A model generated the notes under the pieces. It was not told where the DNA came from and did not search any database. It saw only the letters and a list, made by a program, of their open reading frames with translations. A program made the translations under genes and the position numbers. A stretch of 64,000 nucleotides of DNA. Origin: Marinobacter salexigens. Lineage in GTDB: Bacteria > Pseudomonadota > Gammaproteobacteria > Pseudomonadales > Oleiphilaceae. The stretch lies in contig NZ_JAHKPV010000007.1 of NCBI RefSeq assembly GCF_018860765.1, positions 1-64,000 on the forward strand, read 5' to 3'. Of this stretch, positions 16,851-25,754 are shown piece by piece (the first letter of the stretch is position 1; the number at the start of each line of letters is the position of its first letter).

Positions 16851-17348
16851 GTGCTGAATGTGGTGCTGTACGAGCCGGAGATACCGCCCAACACGGGCAA
16901 TATCATCCGGCTGTGCGCTAATACTGGCTGCAGACTGCATTTGATTGAGCCTCTGGGTTTTAATCTGGAGGACAAGCAAATGCGGCGGGCTGGTCTGGAT
17001 TACAGTGAATATGCCACGGTAAAAGTACACAAGAACTATCAGGCCTTCCTCGAGAGCGAGCAACCTGAACGGTTATTTGGCTTAACCACCAAGGGCCATC
17101 GCTATTACCATCAGGTTACTTATCTGGATGGTGATTACTTAATGTTTGGACCGGAAACCCGCGGCCTGCCAATCGACGTACGCGAAGGCTTACCCCCAGA
17201 GCACTGTTTGAAAGTCCCCATGTGCCCGCAAAGCCGCAGCTTAAATCTCTCCAACACTGCTGCCTTAGTGGTTTACGAAGCCTGGCGACAGCTTGGGTTT
17301 ACCGGTGCCGTATTAGAGGGCGAGGGCGAGAGCGAAGGCGAGGCGTAA
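16851..17348 (+). CDS. trmL: tRNA (cytidine/uridine-34 2'-O)-methyltransferase TrmL
   Basis: SPOUT-class methyltransferase that methylates the wobble ribose of tRNA-Leu isoacceptors. The 165 residues include the N-terminal [21 protein letters not shown] and the trefoil-knot SAM-binding motifs [11 protein letters not shown] and [24 protein letters not shown] split across about 100-155. The start is GTG (16851), 6 bases after the thiolase stop. The last about 15 residues ([12 protein letters not shown]) are an acidic extension. The final 76 bases overlap the 3' end of hmuV on the other strand. Confidence 0.93.
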   Translation: MLNVVLYEPEIPPNTGNIIRLCANTGCRLHLIEPLGFNLEDKQMRRAGLDYSEYATVKVHKNYQAFLESEQPERLFGLTTKGHRYYHQVTYLDGDYLMFGPETRGLPIDVREGLPPEHCLKVPMCPQSRSLNLSNTAALVVYEAWRQLGFTGAVLEGEGESEGEA

Positions 17349-18130
17349 ACTGCCTCTGGCCCATCATCTCGGGGAACCACCAGCGGATACCCCTCCTCCA
17401 ATTTGATAATTCTTGCAGACAGCCCGTAAACCGCAGCCAATACGGTTTCGCTTAGAACCTCAAACGGTTTGCCTGAGATGTAGCATTGCCCGTGGTGGAG
17501 CAAGAGCAAACGGTCTGCAAATCTGGCTGCCAAATTAAGATCGTGAGCCACCGCCAGCACTGCAAAGCCCCGTTGCTTTGCCAATCGCCTCAGCAATGAA
17601 AACACCTGCTGCTGGTGCGCAGGGTCGAGTGCTGATGTGCATTCGTCCAGTAACAGCAATACTGGGCCCTGCGCATCCCAAACTTGCGCCAGCACCCGCG
17701 CTAGTTGAACCCTTTGTTGTTCACCACCCGATAACCCGGGTGCAAGGCGGTATCGCAGGTGGGCGACGTCCAACAAATCCATGAGTTCGGAAACCACAGG
17801 CATGCTTTGCGATAGCGGCTCAACCGGTCGCCCAAGGCGCACTATTTCTTCTACGGTTAGAGGGAAGTTGACCTCAACCCGCTGGGGCATAACCGCTCTG
17901 CGCTTTGCTATTTCCCGCTTCGACCAGTGTTGTAGAGTACACCCCGCAAAACTAACCTGCCCATCGGCAATTTTATGCTCACCAGCCAGCCCTTTGAGGA
18001 GGGTAGATTTACCCGCGCCATTAGGCCCCAGCACCACCAGCAGCTCGCCCGCATCCAACTGGAAACCAAGATCGCGAACAACTGGCTTCCCCGCCAGATG
18101 TATACCCAAACCGTCGACGTGCAGAAGCAT
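17273..18130 (-). CDS. hmuV: Haem ABC transporter ATP-binding protein HmuV
   Basis: ATPase that powers haem import through HmuU. A 285-residue protein with Walker [10 protein letters not shown] (about 33-41), signature [15 protein letters not shown], Walker [13 protein letters not shown] and an [14 protein letters not shown]-loop. The start is ATG 18130, which shares one base with the hmuU stop (TGATG); the longer ORF to 18241 lies inside hmuU. The C-terminus has a tail of about 30 residues rich in Ser and Pro ([13 protein letters not shown]) that reads antisense to the acidic tail of TrmL, a 76-base 3' overlap. Confidence 0.94.
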   Translation of the reverse strand: MLLHVDGLGIHLAGKPVVRDLGFQLDAGELLVVLGPNGAGKSTLLKGLAGEHKIADGQVSFAGCTLQHWSKREIAKRRAVMPQRVEVNFPLTVEEIVRLGRPVEPLSQSMPVVSELMDLLDVAHLRYRLAPGLSGGEQQRVQLARVLAQVWDAQGPVLLLLDECTSALDPAHQQQVFSLLRRLAKQRGFAVLAVAHDLNLAARFADRLLLLHHGQCYISGKPFEVLSETVLAAVYGLSARIIKLEEGYPLVVPRDDGPEAVYASPSLSPSPSNTAPVNPSCRQAS

Positions 18131-19164
18131 CAGGCTATCCTTGTTCGTAACAGCAACAACAGAAAAAACGGCCCGCCGATCAGCGCCATCATCAGCCCAA
18201 TGGGCAGCTCCGCCGGGGCCACTACAATCCGCGCCAAACAATCAGCTCCAACGAGCAATGTGCCCCCTGCAAGCGCACTAGCAGGTATTACAATCCGATG
18301 TCCCGCTCCCAAGGTATGGCGTACTAAGTGGGGTACAACCAGCCCCACAAAACCTATCAAACCACTAACTGCTACAGACGCTCCTACGCCAAGCCCGGCG
18401 ATCAGTATGGCCGCACGCTTGGTCCAGTCGGTGTTGTACCCCAGATGCCCAACCACCTGTTCTCCCAACAAAAACGCATCCAACGGCCTCGCTAAAAAAG
18501 GGGCTGCGCAGAGTGACAACAAAAGCCAAGGCGCGGCCATAGCCACATCATCCCATGCAGCATGGCCCAAGCTGCCCATGGTCCAGAAAGTCAGTGAGCG
18601 CAGTTCTTCATCTGATGAATAGAAGGTTAAAAGCCCTGTGCCAGCACCAGCAATGGCGTTAATGGCTATGCCCGCAAGTAGCAAAGTGGCTACCGACGTG
18701 TGCCCTGCTCTGCTCGCGATACGCCAGGCCAAAAAAACGGTTCCACTTCCGCCTATAAAAGCTGCAATAGGCAACGCCCATGCACCCGCAAGGTCCAACC
18801 AACCGCCAAGCCAGGTACCGCCAAGCACAATCACTGCAATAGCCGCCAAAGATGCGCCCGCCGAGACTCCGATAAGCCCGGGGTCCGCCAGCGGATTACG
18901 GAACAAGCCTTGCAAAATAGCCCCGCAAACCGCCAGTACTGCGCCTACCAAAAAACCCAAAACCAACCGTGGTAAGCGCACATCGAAAAGTACCATTCTG
19001 GCGACCTCATCGTTCAGGTCCCCAATCACCACGCCAAGAATGTCCCCAGCGGTTAGTGGGTAGGCCCCATTGGTGATGGAGACCACCGAGACCATCAAAG
19101 CAGCCCCCATGATCAGTAACAGTGCAGGCCCTTTTGCAAGCCGGCCGGCACCGTCAATGATCAT
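18130..19164 (-). CDS. hmuU: Haem ABC transporter permease HmuU (FecCD family)
   Basis: Inner-membrane permease of the haem importer; a 344-residue, roughly ten-helix protein of the FecCD/BtuC family. Typical blocks are LPRLVLGFLVGAVLAVCGAI and GLFRNPLADPGLIGVSAGAS (about 65-105), and SGLIGFVGLVVPHLVR near residue 268 carrying the coupling-helix region that docks on HmuV. It overlaps hmuT by 11 bases at its start and hmuV by 1 base at its end, so the three are translationally coupled. Confidence 0.94.
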   Translation of the reverse strand: MIIDGAGRLAKGPALLLIMGAALMVSVVSITNGAYPLTAGDILGVVIGDLNDEVARMVLFDVRLPRLVLGFLVGAVLAVCGAILQGLFRNPLADPGLIGVSAGASLAAIAVIVLGGTWLGGWLDLAGAWALPIAAFIGGSGTVFLAWRIASRAGHTSVATLLLAGIAINAIAGAGTGLLTFYSSDEELRSLTFWTMGSLGHAAWDDVAMAAPWLLLSLCAAPFLARPLDAFLLGEQVVGHLGYNTDWTKRAAILIAGLGVGASVAVSGLIGFVGLVVPHLVRHTLGAGHRIVIPASALAGGTLLVGADCLARIVVAPAELPIGLMMALIGGPFFLLLLLRTRIA

Positions 19165-20002
19165 TACTGGCCACCGGCCCCACTTGCCCCAACATGCTCG
19201 CGACTTCTTCCATAGCCTGCGGGAGCCTTGGACCGAACCCGAGCAGTAACATGCTGTCGCCTACGTAGTGCCTGCCCTGCTTCCAAGCATCCAGCGCCGC
19301 CAACTGGGGCCATTGGGTAATGTCGAATTGCCCGGGGCGGGATTCCGCGACAACAATCGCATCTGGTTGTGACGCAAGCAGCGCTTCGCGGTTCGCGGGT
19401 TTGTATCCGGTGACCTCCGCCATGGCATTGCTTGCGCCAAGGGCTTTAAGCAGCGCATCGGCAGCCGTGTCCTTCCCGGCAATCATAACGCCATGGTTAC
19501 CGGCAGCCATGAGAAACAACACGCGTACGGAGTTACCTTCAGAAGCTAGAGGGATGCGCTCAACCCGTGTGCGAATGTCATCAATTATGGCGTTTGCCTG
19601 CGCTTGCTTGCCGAGAATCCGACCTACTTCACGGATACGGGCCATAGTGTCTGCCGGCGACCGGGCCACCGGTAACTTTATAACGTCCACACCCGCCTGA
19701 GACAGTCGTTCAAGAGTTCTATCCGGGGCTGCTTCTACCGTCGTAAGCAACATATCCGGGCGCAATGAAAGCACGCCCTCGAAAGGAAGGGCGCGCAAGT
19801 AACCCACCTTGGGCAACGACTGCACTTGCGCAGGGTAGTTGCTGGTTGTATCAACGCCCACTAGGCTACCTTGAGCCTCCAAGGCGTACACAGTTTCAGT
19901 GATACTGCCATCGGCACTAACAATGCGCGGTTGTGCAGCCTCGGTCAGGGTCGCAAATGACAAAAAAACTGCGCTCAGAGCCATCAAAACCATCAAGCGC
20001 AT
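19154..20002 (-). CDS. hmuT: Periplasmic haem-binding protein HmuT
   Basis: Substrate-binding protein that takes haem from the TonB-dependent receptor to HmuU/HmuV. The 282 residues begin with a cleavable signal peptide (MRLMVLMALSAVFLSFATLTEA). The mature part is a class III binding protein of the BtuF/HmuT type: RIVSADGSITETVYALEAQG, VGVDTTSNYPAQVQSLPKVG and LRPDMLLTT. The start overlaps the hmuS stop by 10 bases. Its position directly before hmuU and hmuV confirms the role. Confidence 0.93.
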   Translation of the reverse strand: MRLMVLMALSAVFLSFATLTEAAQPRIVSADGSITETVYALEAQGSLVGVDTTSNYPAQVQSLPKVGYLRALPFEGVLSLRPDMLLTTVEAAPDRTLERLSQAGVDVIKLPVARSPADTMARIREVGRILGKQAQANAIIDDIRTRVERIPLASEGNSVRVLFLMAAGNHGVMIAGKDTAADALLKALGASNAMAEVTGYKPANREALLASQPDAIVVAESRPGQFDITQWPQLAALDAWKQGRHYVGDSMLLLGFGPRLPQAMEEVASMLGQVGPVASNDH

Positions 20003-21069
20003 AAGCTGCTCTCCAACACTTCAACCTCGCGCTGCCAATCGGCAGATTCGGGGTTGCCCGGCTTGCGGTCGCCAAATAGCGTAATCACAATTTCGCCATC
20101 TGTGTTGTAGCCCTCTAACGACGTGATGGTGCCATCGCTTGATGGCCTGCGAACCACAAACCAGTCTTTGATCCCGTCGGTATTCGCGTGCAGGTTGAAG
20201 CCTTTATCCAACACGTTCATCCAAGGCCCCGTGCGCATCAGTCTGTCTACCTTTCCGGCAAAAATCTGAACAATGCCGGGGTTGCCCACAAACACCATGA
20301 TCGCGCATTGACTGGCCTTGGCCTGCGCCAAAATCGCATCAAGAGGAGAAAGAACATCCTGCGCGCTTGGTTTTAGGCGAGTAACCCACTCTGAGCCAAC
20401 CAGCTCTAATGCGGTTCGGCGGTCCACTTTGTTGCGCTTGAGCATCGCGTGAAAATGGTGCACATCCTTCAATTTGGCCCAATCATTACGCAAAGCGTCA
20501 ACATCAACAGTGTTGGCATCAACGCGAGACGCTTTCGCAGGTACTGGCGCCAGCTGTGGCGCTGTCGATGAGTTATCGAGATAGTTACCTAGCAATGCAT
20601 CCCAGGCAGCGGAGTCAGTGGCCTCTGTTTTATATATCTTGTGCAACGCCAAGCCGTAAGTACTGAAAAACTGCAGGCTTTCCCGATTGATCTGACCGGT
20701 GTTTTCAGTGACTAGGTAGCCATAGGCCCACTGGTTGAGGAATACACGAACATCTATATCTCCAACGGCTAACCCCATCGCACCCTTACCAGCTACTTTG
20801 AACTGGTTGAAGGTAGCCGTTACTTCATGCACAACCTGATCGTTTCGGGTCAGGATCATCACGTCGCCCACATCATCCATATCGCACAACAGGGCACCAA
20901 ACTCATGCCTTAAGGGACGGACACCCTGATCACGAGTGAGCAAAAGCTCCAGCTCGCTCACGCCGAGTTGTTGCGCAGCATTACGAATGCGCAGCTTGGG
21001 CTGTTCTTGCAGTAGAGTGTTCCAACGCTGCGCCAAACTGCTTTCTGGCTTGGTTGCTATCGCTTCCAT
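19993..21069 (-). CDS. hmuS: Haem-degrading/haem-carrier protein HmuS (HemS/ChuX family)
   Basis: Cytoplasmic protein of 358 residues with two HemS-type repeats. HemS/HmuS proteins bind imported haem and either break it down or pass it on. Conserved blocks include LGVSELELLLT with LRHEFGALLCDMDDVGDVMILTRN split over about 38-75, and KDVHHFHAMLKRNKVDRRTAL with WNVLDKGFNLHAN-type sequence in the second half. ATG 21069 is chosen because GAGG lies 9 bases upstream; the ORF's upstream TTG overlaps hmuY. It sits 1 base after the hmuY stop and overlaps hmuT. Confidence 0.92.
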   Translation of the reverse strand: MEAIATKPESSLAQRWNTLLQEQPKLRIRNAAQQLGVSELELLLTRDQGVRPLRHEFGALLCDMDDVGDVMILTRNDQVVHEVTATFNQFKVAGKGAMGLAVGDIDVRVFLNQWAYGYLVTENTGQINRESLQFFSTYGLALHKIYKTEATDSAAWDALLGNYLDNSSTAPQLAPVPAKASRVDANTVDVDALRNDWAKLKDVHHFHAMLKRNKVDRRTALELVGSEWVTRLKPSAQDVLSPLDAILAQAKASQCAIMVFVGNPGIVQIFAGKVDRLMRTGPWMNVLDKGFNLHANTDGIKDWFVVRRPSSDGTITSLEGYNTDGEIVITLFGDRKPGNPESADWQREVEVLESSLCA

Positions 21070-21070
21070 A

Positions 21071-22234
21071 TCAATTCGCCTCGCTTTCAAGAGTCACTTC
21101 TTTCCAACGTATTTCGGGCTGACCACTTACACCGTCGGCACCGTAATAGTTGATAACCTGCATTGCGTAGACAGGCGCAGAAGGGTCACTGGAATTGCTA
21201 TCAATTAGGTAAACGCGGAAGTTTGGCCAAAGTTTATGAGCGCCCTGCAGGTTATATTCGTACCAGCTGTTTTCGCTAAAGAGCCCACCGGTTGCATCCT
21301 CCGAATAGGCACGAGCAAGGGATTCGCCACTGCTGTCGATGGTCGCGCTGGGATAGGCCGAGAGTTCGGACCATGGGATAGGCCCGAGTGCACCACCATT
21401 GCCGGAGCCTGAAGGCCCGCTATTGGTTTTCACATACCATTCACGCCCCGAATACCCTATTTGGACATCCCAGGCATCGGAGGTGGCGCAATCAACAATG
21501 GAGTTGCTGTCAAAATCGAAGCAACTGTCACCACCGTCATAGTTTTCGGGCCTGCTTCGGCTGAAGGTAAGCGTAGTATCGGAGAGCTGAGTGGTGCCTG
21601 CAGCCTGCACCTGAAACTCGATGGTGAAACCCTTTATGCCCTCGGGCTGATTATTCTCATCTATCTCGCGCGTAGGGAAATTGAAGTCCAGAATACGCAT
21701 ACGAGCGTAACTATCACCAGTGTTTGAGCGCACCAGATAGCCAACATTCGGCGCTTCTGCTATTACACCTCCCGCACCATACTCGGACCAATCATCACCC
21801 AAAGCATAAACAACACCGTCTGGCACCCAGGTTTCGGGGGCCGTATATGTGTCCTTTAGGTGGTCCAGCTCGCCATCCGGGCTGGCATTTAGAAATTGAT
21901 TGGCGTCAGCTTCGCCGGAGTCCGTATAAAACGATGCCTGTGCGTCCCCCAGTGCACCTACCACATTGCCGTCTCCGGAAGCGCCGGAATTCAGCTGGAT
22001 ATTGGTTCGATTGAGCGCTAGATGCCAGTCTCCATCGATGGCTACCGTCTCTCCTGTATCCAGATTCAGGTAGCTAGTTCCCGCTTTGGCATCAATAATT
22101 TTCTGGCTGAATTCACGGTCGGTTTGCCCACCATCCTCACCGTTTCCAGCAATGTTGTTATCACTACCACCGCCACAGGCGGTCACCATCAGGCCGAGGA
22201 CCGGTACCAGAACTTTCAGGTATTGCTTCTGCAT
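21071..22234 (-). CDS. hmuY: HmuY-family haem-binding lipoprotein
   Basis: A 387-residue lipoprotein: signal and lipobox MQKQYLKVLVPVLGLMVTAC with mature cysteine about residue 20, followed by a glycine/serine/asparagine linker. The rest is beta-rich with Trp, Tyr and aromatic repeats as in HmuY proteins, surface lipoproteins that capture haem for a HmuR-type receptor. ATG 22234 is chosen because AAGGAA lies 9 bases upstream. Placed directly between the receptor and hmuS, 32 bases after hmuR. It is longer than Porphyromonas HmuY (about 216 residues), so it may contain a second domain. Confidence 0.85.
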   Translation of the reverse strand: MQKQYLKVLVPVLGLMVTACGGGSDNNIAGNGEDGGQTDREFSQKIIDAKAGTSYLNLDTGETVAIDGDWHLALNRTNIQLNSGASGDGNVVGALGDAQASFYTDSGEADANQFLNASPDGELDHLKDTYTAPETWVPDGVVYALGDDWSEYGAGGVIAEAPNVGYLVRSNTGDSYARMRILDFNFPTREIDENNQPEGIKGFTIEFQVQAAGTTQLSDTTLTFSRSRPENYDGGDSCFDFDSNSIVDCATSDAWDVQIGYSGREWYVKTNSGPSGSGNGGALGPIPWSELSAYPSATIDSSGESLARAYSEDATGGLFSENSWYEYNLQGAHKLWPNFRVYLIDSNSSDPSAPVYAMQVINYYGADGVSGQPEIRWKEVTLESEAN

Positions 22235-22266
22235 AGCTTCATTCCTTTTTGCAGTTGGTAAGGTGA

Positions 22267-24294
22267 TCACTGACCACCCAGAGTCAAAGAAAAGCCGGTA
22301 TAGAGAAAACGCCCGGCCACGGGCCGAAAGTCGTCGGGATCGGAAAAGTCACGCTGGCTGTCGGTAAGGTTGTCTGCACCGGCAAACAGCTGTAGTTCGG
22401 GGAATAGTTGGTAATTGAGTTTCAGGTCTAAAGCTGTATGTCCGGGGGACTTGCTGCCTGTGGCGGCATCCACGTATTCGGAGCTCTGGTTTCGGGCTCG
22501 CAGTGACCAGGACAAACCTTCAATACCGGTCAACCCGTCAATAGATGCCTGCAACTGATGTTGCGGGCGACGGTTAAGTTCATTTCCGCTTGCCACATCT
22601 TCCGTTTCGGTCCAGGTGTATCCGGCAGAGAGGCGCCAACCATCGGTTATTTGCCAGCCAGCAGTAGATTCAACACCCCAAGTGCGAGCCTGCTCAATGT
22701 TGTTGTAGCGGTAGATAACAACGTTGTCGGTGCGGGCATCGGTGGCTGTCTGGTCAATTTCTGTTTGGACAAGATCGTCGATATCATTGAAGAAGCCATT
22801 TACTTCGAACCACAGCGCTTTTTCGAAGTGGCCACCGAAGCCAAGCTGGTAACTGATGGAAGACTCTGGCTCGAGTTGCGGGTTACCATTCACGATATAA
22901 CCCAGTTGGCTGTGATCGAAACGGTAATGACGCTCTTTGAGGTTGGCCACCCGGTATCCGGTTCCCACACCGGCACGAATAAAGCTGTCAAACCCTTTCC
23001 GATCCTCAAAGCCCAAACGGGCATTGATCTTTGGCGCTAGGTGGTAATCAAAGTCTGAGTCTTTTTGGCCACGCAGGCCTGTTACGACCTCTAGATTGTC
23101 CAATGCGAACCAAGTGTCCTGAACCCAGAGTTCATAGCCTTCCCGGGAGAATTTCTCATCGCTGGCAAGTTCTGACATGCCATCTTTGAATTGCTCAAGG
23201 GTTTCACGTCTTATGTCAACGCCAAGCTGTAAGCTGTGAGCCTCACCCACCGCCGATTCAATGTGTCCGGATGCTTGCGACATGGAGATATCCGCCTGAC
23301 GGTTATCGAACCGGCCAGTGGCAGAATACTTTGAGGTATCATCATCAAGCTGCTCGTGCAAAAGTGCCCAGTGCCCGCGCATACCCTCGCCATTCCCATG
23401 ATCACCAGCAAGTGTCGCACGCAACCTGCGCACATCTTCTTCTTTGCCCTGATTGATGGTGCCACCCGGGAGGGTGCTGAAGCGGGAACTCGACCTCTCA
23501 TCGAACACCGACCCGGTCCAAGACAGCGCGTTATTTGCAGATGGCCGCCAATCCACCCGCATTGTGGCGTCGTTGCGGTCGTACTCATCACCCGGTCGAG
23601 CCCAGGTCTCCGGCTCCGGGTCAATGCCATCCGAATGCTGTGTTGAGCCAGAAGCTCGCACGCCCCATTGCTCATTACCGGCTGAAACCGCTGCGCGACC
23701 ACTGTAGCGGGCGGAGTCCCATTTCTCCCCAGAGGGGTTCTGGTCACCATAACTACCGAGATCTGCCGAGAAGTTGCCTTTAATTCCGGTTGCCACTTTC
23801 CGGGTAATCACGTTGACAACACCGCCCATGGCGGCACTGCCGTATTGAGCCGACACCGCACCCTTCACAACCTCAATGCGCTCAATATCAAGCACCGAAA
23901 GTTGGCTCACATCGACAGAAGAGCCTGTGGTAGCAGTGACTGGCAACCCATCCACAAGCACCAGCACACGGTCTGCATCAATACCCTGCAACCAGACTTC
24001 GTACCCCGGCTTGCCGTGTATTTCCCGCAACTGCAGGCCCGGCACATTAATCAACGCTTCTTTGAGGTTACGAGCATGGGTTTTCTCAATCTCCCGAGCG
24101 GTGACCACTTCGGTTCTCACCGGAGTATCCAGAACCGTTCTTTCACTGCGGGTGCCCGTTACAACCAACTCATCAAGATACCCGGCGGCATGTAGCGGAG
24201 CAGACGTTGCCAAACACACAGCAACCGTTAGTGAAAACAGGTACACACTCGACAAAACGGAAACAGAAGAATTCAAAGCAAACCCCGTAAGCAA
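22267..24294 (-). CDS. hmuR: TonB-dependent outer-membrane haem receptor HmuR
   Basis: Outer-membrane beta-barrel receptor for haem or haemoproteins, energised by TonB. About 675 residues: signal peptide ending near PLHA, a TonB-box-like DELVVTGTR, the plug domain (about 45-160, with VLVLVDGLPVTA and VSAQYGSAAMGGVVNVITRK), then the 22-strand barrel ending in the aromatic LYTGFSLTLGG. The ORF start is a TTG at 24294; an alternative GTG at 24246 would give a more usual signal peptide. Neither has a clear ribosome site. A Fur-type palindrome and promoter precede it. First gene of the hmu operon. Confidence 0.9.
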   Translation of the reverse strand: MLTGFALNSSVSVLSSVYLFSLTVAVCLATSAPLHAAGYLDELVVTGTRSERTVLDTPVRTEVVTAREIEKTHARNLKEALINVPGLQLREIHGKPGYEVWLQGIDADRVLVLVDGLPVTATTGSSVDVSQLSVLDIERIEVVKGAVSAQYGSAAMGGVVNVITRKVATGIKGNFSADLGSYGDQNPSGEKWDSARYSGRAAVSAGNEQWGVRASGSTQHSDGIDPEPETWARPGDEYDRNDATMRVDWRPSANNALSWTGSVFDERSSSRFSTLPGGTINQGKEEDVRRLRATLAGDHGNGEGMRGHWALLHEQLDDDTSKYSATGRFDNRQADISMSQASGHIESAVGEAHSLQLGVDIRRETLEQFKDGMSELASDEKFSREGYELWVQDTWFALDNLEVVTGLRGQKDSDFDYHLAPKINARLGFEDRKGFDSFIRAGVGTGYRVANLKERHYRFDHSQLGYIVNGNPQLEPESSISYQLGFGGHFEKALWFEVNGFFNDIDDLVQTEIDQTATDARTDNVVIYRYNNIEQARTWGVESTAGWQITDGWRLSAGYTWTETEDVASGNELNRRPQHQLQASIDGLTGIEGLSWSLRARNQSSEYVDAATGSKSPGHTALDLKLNYQLFPELQLFAGADNLTDSQRDFSDPDDFRPVAGRFLYTGFSLTLGGQ

Positions 24295-24300
24295 TAATAC

Positions 24301-24340
24301 GAATACGAGGAATTCTCATTCACACACAAACTTAAATCAA
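24301..24340 (-). promoter_or_regulatory. Fur-type operator and promoter of the hmu operon
   Basis: On the minus strand GAATGAGAATTCCTCGTATT (24302-24321) begins a 21-bp imperfect palindrome related to the Fur box (GATAATGATAATCATTATC). It overlaps a possible sigma-70 promoter: TTGATT at 24340-24335 as -35, 17 bases, GAGAAT at 24317-24312 as -10. Fe-Fur binding here would shut the haem operon when iron is plentiful. The palindrome is seen; Fur control is inferred from the gene content. Confidence 0.5.
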
Positions 24341-24480
24341 GGCTTTTCGTTAATGAGACTCAATTTTATTTGAACTGTGCTTGAAAGGCGGAGCTATGGA
24401 TGAAGCGAGGGGCTAAAAACGAAGGAAGGCCGCACGGAAATCGTGATCGCAGGGATGGAGCGCGACTTCCCGTTAAACTA

Positions 24481-24511
24481 CAAACAGCCCGGCACATGTC
24501 CGGGCTGTTTG
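24481..24511. terminator. Hairpin terminator downstream of secB
   Basis: A perfect 12-bp inverted repeat, CAAACAGCCCGG against CCGGGCTGTTTG with a 7-base loop. It lies 20 bases after the secB stop (minus strand), and T-rich bases follow on that strand. It also shields the hmu promoter from secB read-through. The stretch 24341-24480 between the hmu promoter and this hairpin holds nothing I can identify. Confidence 0.75.
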
Positions 24512-24530
24512 TTACCAACAACTCGAATCT

Positions 24531-25034
24531 TTAATGAGTTTGCTGTTCTGCACCGGCTTCACCGGCTGCCTCTTCCTGCTTTCGCTGAAGCGCTTGCGCG
24601 TAGATAGCATCGAAGTTAACCGGTGCCAACATCAGCGCCGGGAAGCTGCCTTTATTGACTACCCCATCGATTGCTTCACGTGCATAAGGGAACAAAATCG
24701 TAGGGCAATAAGCGCCCAACATCTGACCAAGCTGAGGGCCTTCAATACCTGCTACAAGAAACACACCGGCTTGTTGAATTTCAACAATGTAGGCGACCTT
24801 CTCATCGATTTTCGCAGTAACCGTTAGGGATAGCACAACCTCATACTGGTTATCACTCACCTTGGAGTGCGAGGTGTTCAAATCCAGATTTACCTGTGGC
24901 TTCCACTGTTCTTGGAACACAGTTGGCGAATTAGGGGATTCAAAAGAAAGATCCTTCACGTAAATACGCTGCAGGGCAAATTGAGCTTGGTTCTGGTTGT
25001 CACTGCCTGCGGCGGCTTGCGGATTCTCAGCCAT
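24531..25034 (-). CDS. secB: Protein-export chaperone SecB
   Basis: SecB is a cytoplasmic tetrameric chaperone that keeps preproteins unfolded and delivers them to SecA. The 167 residues hold the family blocks FALQRIYVKDLSFESPNSP (about 19-37), VVLSLTVTAKIDEKVAYIVE, and GAYCPTILFPYAREAIDGVV, GSFPALMLAPVNFDAIYAQ. The C-terminal tail is Glu/Ala-rich and ends in histidine. It is 147 bases downstream of the rhodanese gene in the same orientation; the glutaredoxin gene (grxC) that commonly sits between them in other gammaproteobacteria is not present. Confidence 0.96.
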   Translation of the reverse strand: MAENPQAAAGSDNQNQAQFALQRIYVKDLSFESPNSPTVFQEQWKPQVNLDLNTSHSKVSDNQYEVVLSLTVTAKIDEKVAYIVEIQQAGVFLVAGIEGPQLGQMLGAYCPTILFPYAREAIDGVVNKGSFPALMLAPVNFDAIYAQALQRKQEEAAGEAGAEQQTH

Positions 25035-25181
25035 GTTCAGTCCTTTTGTAAGGAGTCATTAGAATGGGCTTAGGGCCCGTTTTTATGATTGCATCTCTCG
25101 CCACAGTCTACTGCCTGATGGCGATCCGTTATGTGAAACAGTGCGGCAGATCAATGCTCAGATCAAGCACAGCTATCGCTT

Positions 25182-25598
25182 TTACTTTTTTACCAGCGGT
25201 AGATTGCTGGCTTTCCAGTCACTGACGCCGCCATTAAGCCGAACCACATTGGCGAAACCCTCTGCGTTCAACTGTTTGACGGCCATGGCCGAATGCTGAC
25301 CCATTTTATCAGCCACAATGATCTGCTTGCTTTTGTGTTTATTCAGCTCGGCAGCTCTGCTTTTCAGGCTACTCAGGGGAATATTCACAGAGCCCGTAAT
25401 ACGGCCTTCGCCAAACTCTTTGCGATCACGGATATCAACCACAATTGCCTCATCCCGGTTTATCAGGCTCACGGCGCCTTGGGCGGAAATTTTGGCGCCG
25501 CCCCGTCTGGATTCCAGCACCAGAATAGCGACCAAAAAAGCCACAAACAGCGAGGCCAGTACGTAGTGGTTAACGACAAATTCAAACAACCGATCCAT
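25182..25598 (-). CDS. Membrane-anchored rhodanese-like protein lacking the catalytic cysteine
   Basis: A 138-residue YibN-like protein: an N-terminal transmembrane anchor (about 12-27, YVLASLFVAFLVAILV) and a cytoplasmic rhodanese domain (about 37-135) with VDIRDRKEFGEGRITGSVNI and VVRLNGGVSDW. The active-site loop reads DKMGQHSA: the position normally held by the sulfur-accepting cysteine is aspartate, and the whole protein has no cysteine. It is therefore unlikely to be a sulfurtransferase and may act as a binding module. Order rhodanese-secB is conserved in many gammaproteobacteria. gpmI diverges upstream. Confidence 0.88.
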   Translation of the reverse strand: MDRLFEFVVNHYVLASLFVAFLVAILVLESRRGGAKISAQGAVSLINRDEAIVVDIRDRKEFGEGRITGSVNIPLSSLKSRAAELNKHKSKQIIVADKMGQHSAMAVKQLNAEGFANVVRLNGGVSDWKASNLPLVKK

Positions 25599-25754
25599 GA
25601 GGTTACCCTGACAATAAGTTTGGGCGGATTATACACAGCCTGCTCGCCGGACAGAAGGCGACCATACAGGTGACGACTGTGGCCTCAAAGCCCAAAAATG
25701 GATAAGCTTAATATCTACTTCTGTAAACTTACCGCTATTCTACTTCCGGACTGA

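Noticed and set aside
17781-18622. Plus-strand ORFs of 166 and 215 aa opposite hmuV/hmuU
   Set aside because: Antisense to well-supported transporter genes with low-complexity translation.
25035-25181. Possible glutaredoxin gene between rhodanese and secB
   Set aside because: Expected from synteny, but the gap is only 147 bases and no frame shows a CPYC-type motif.
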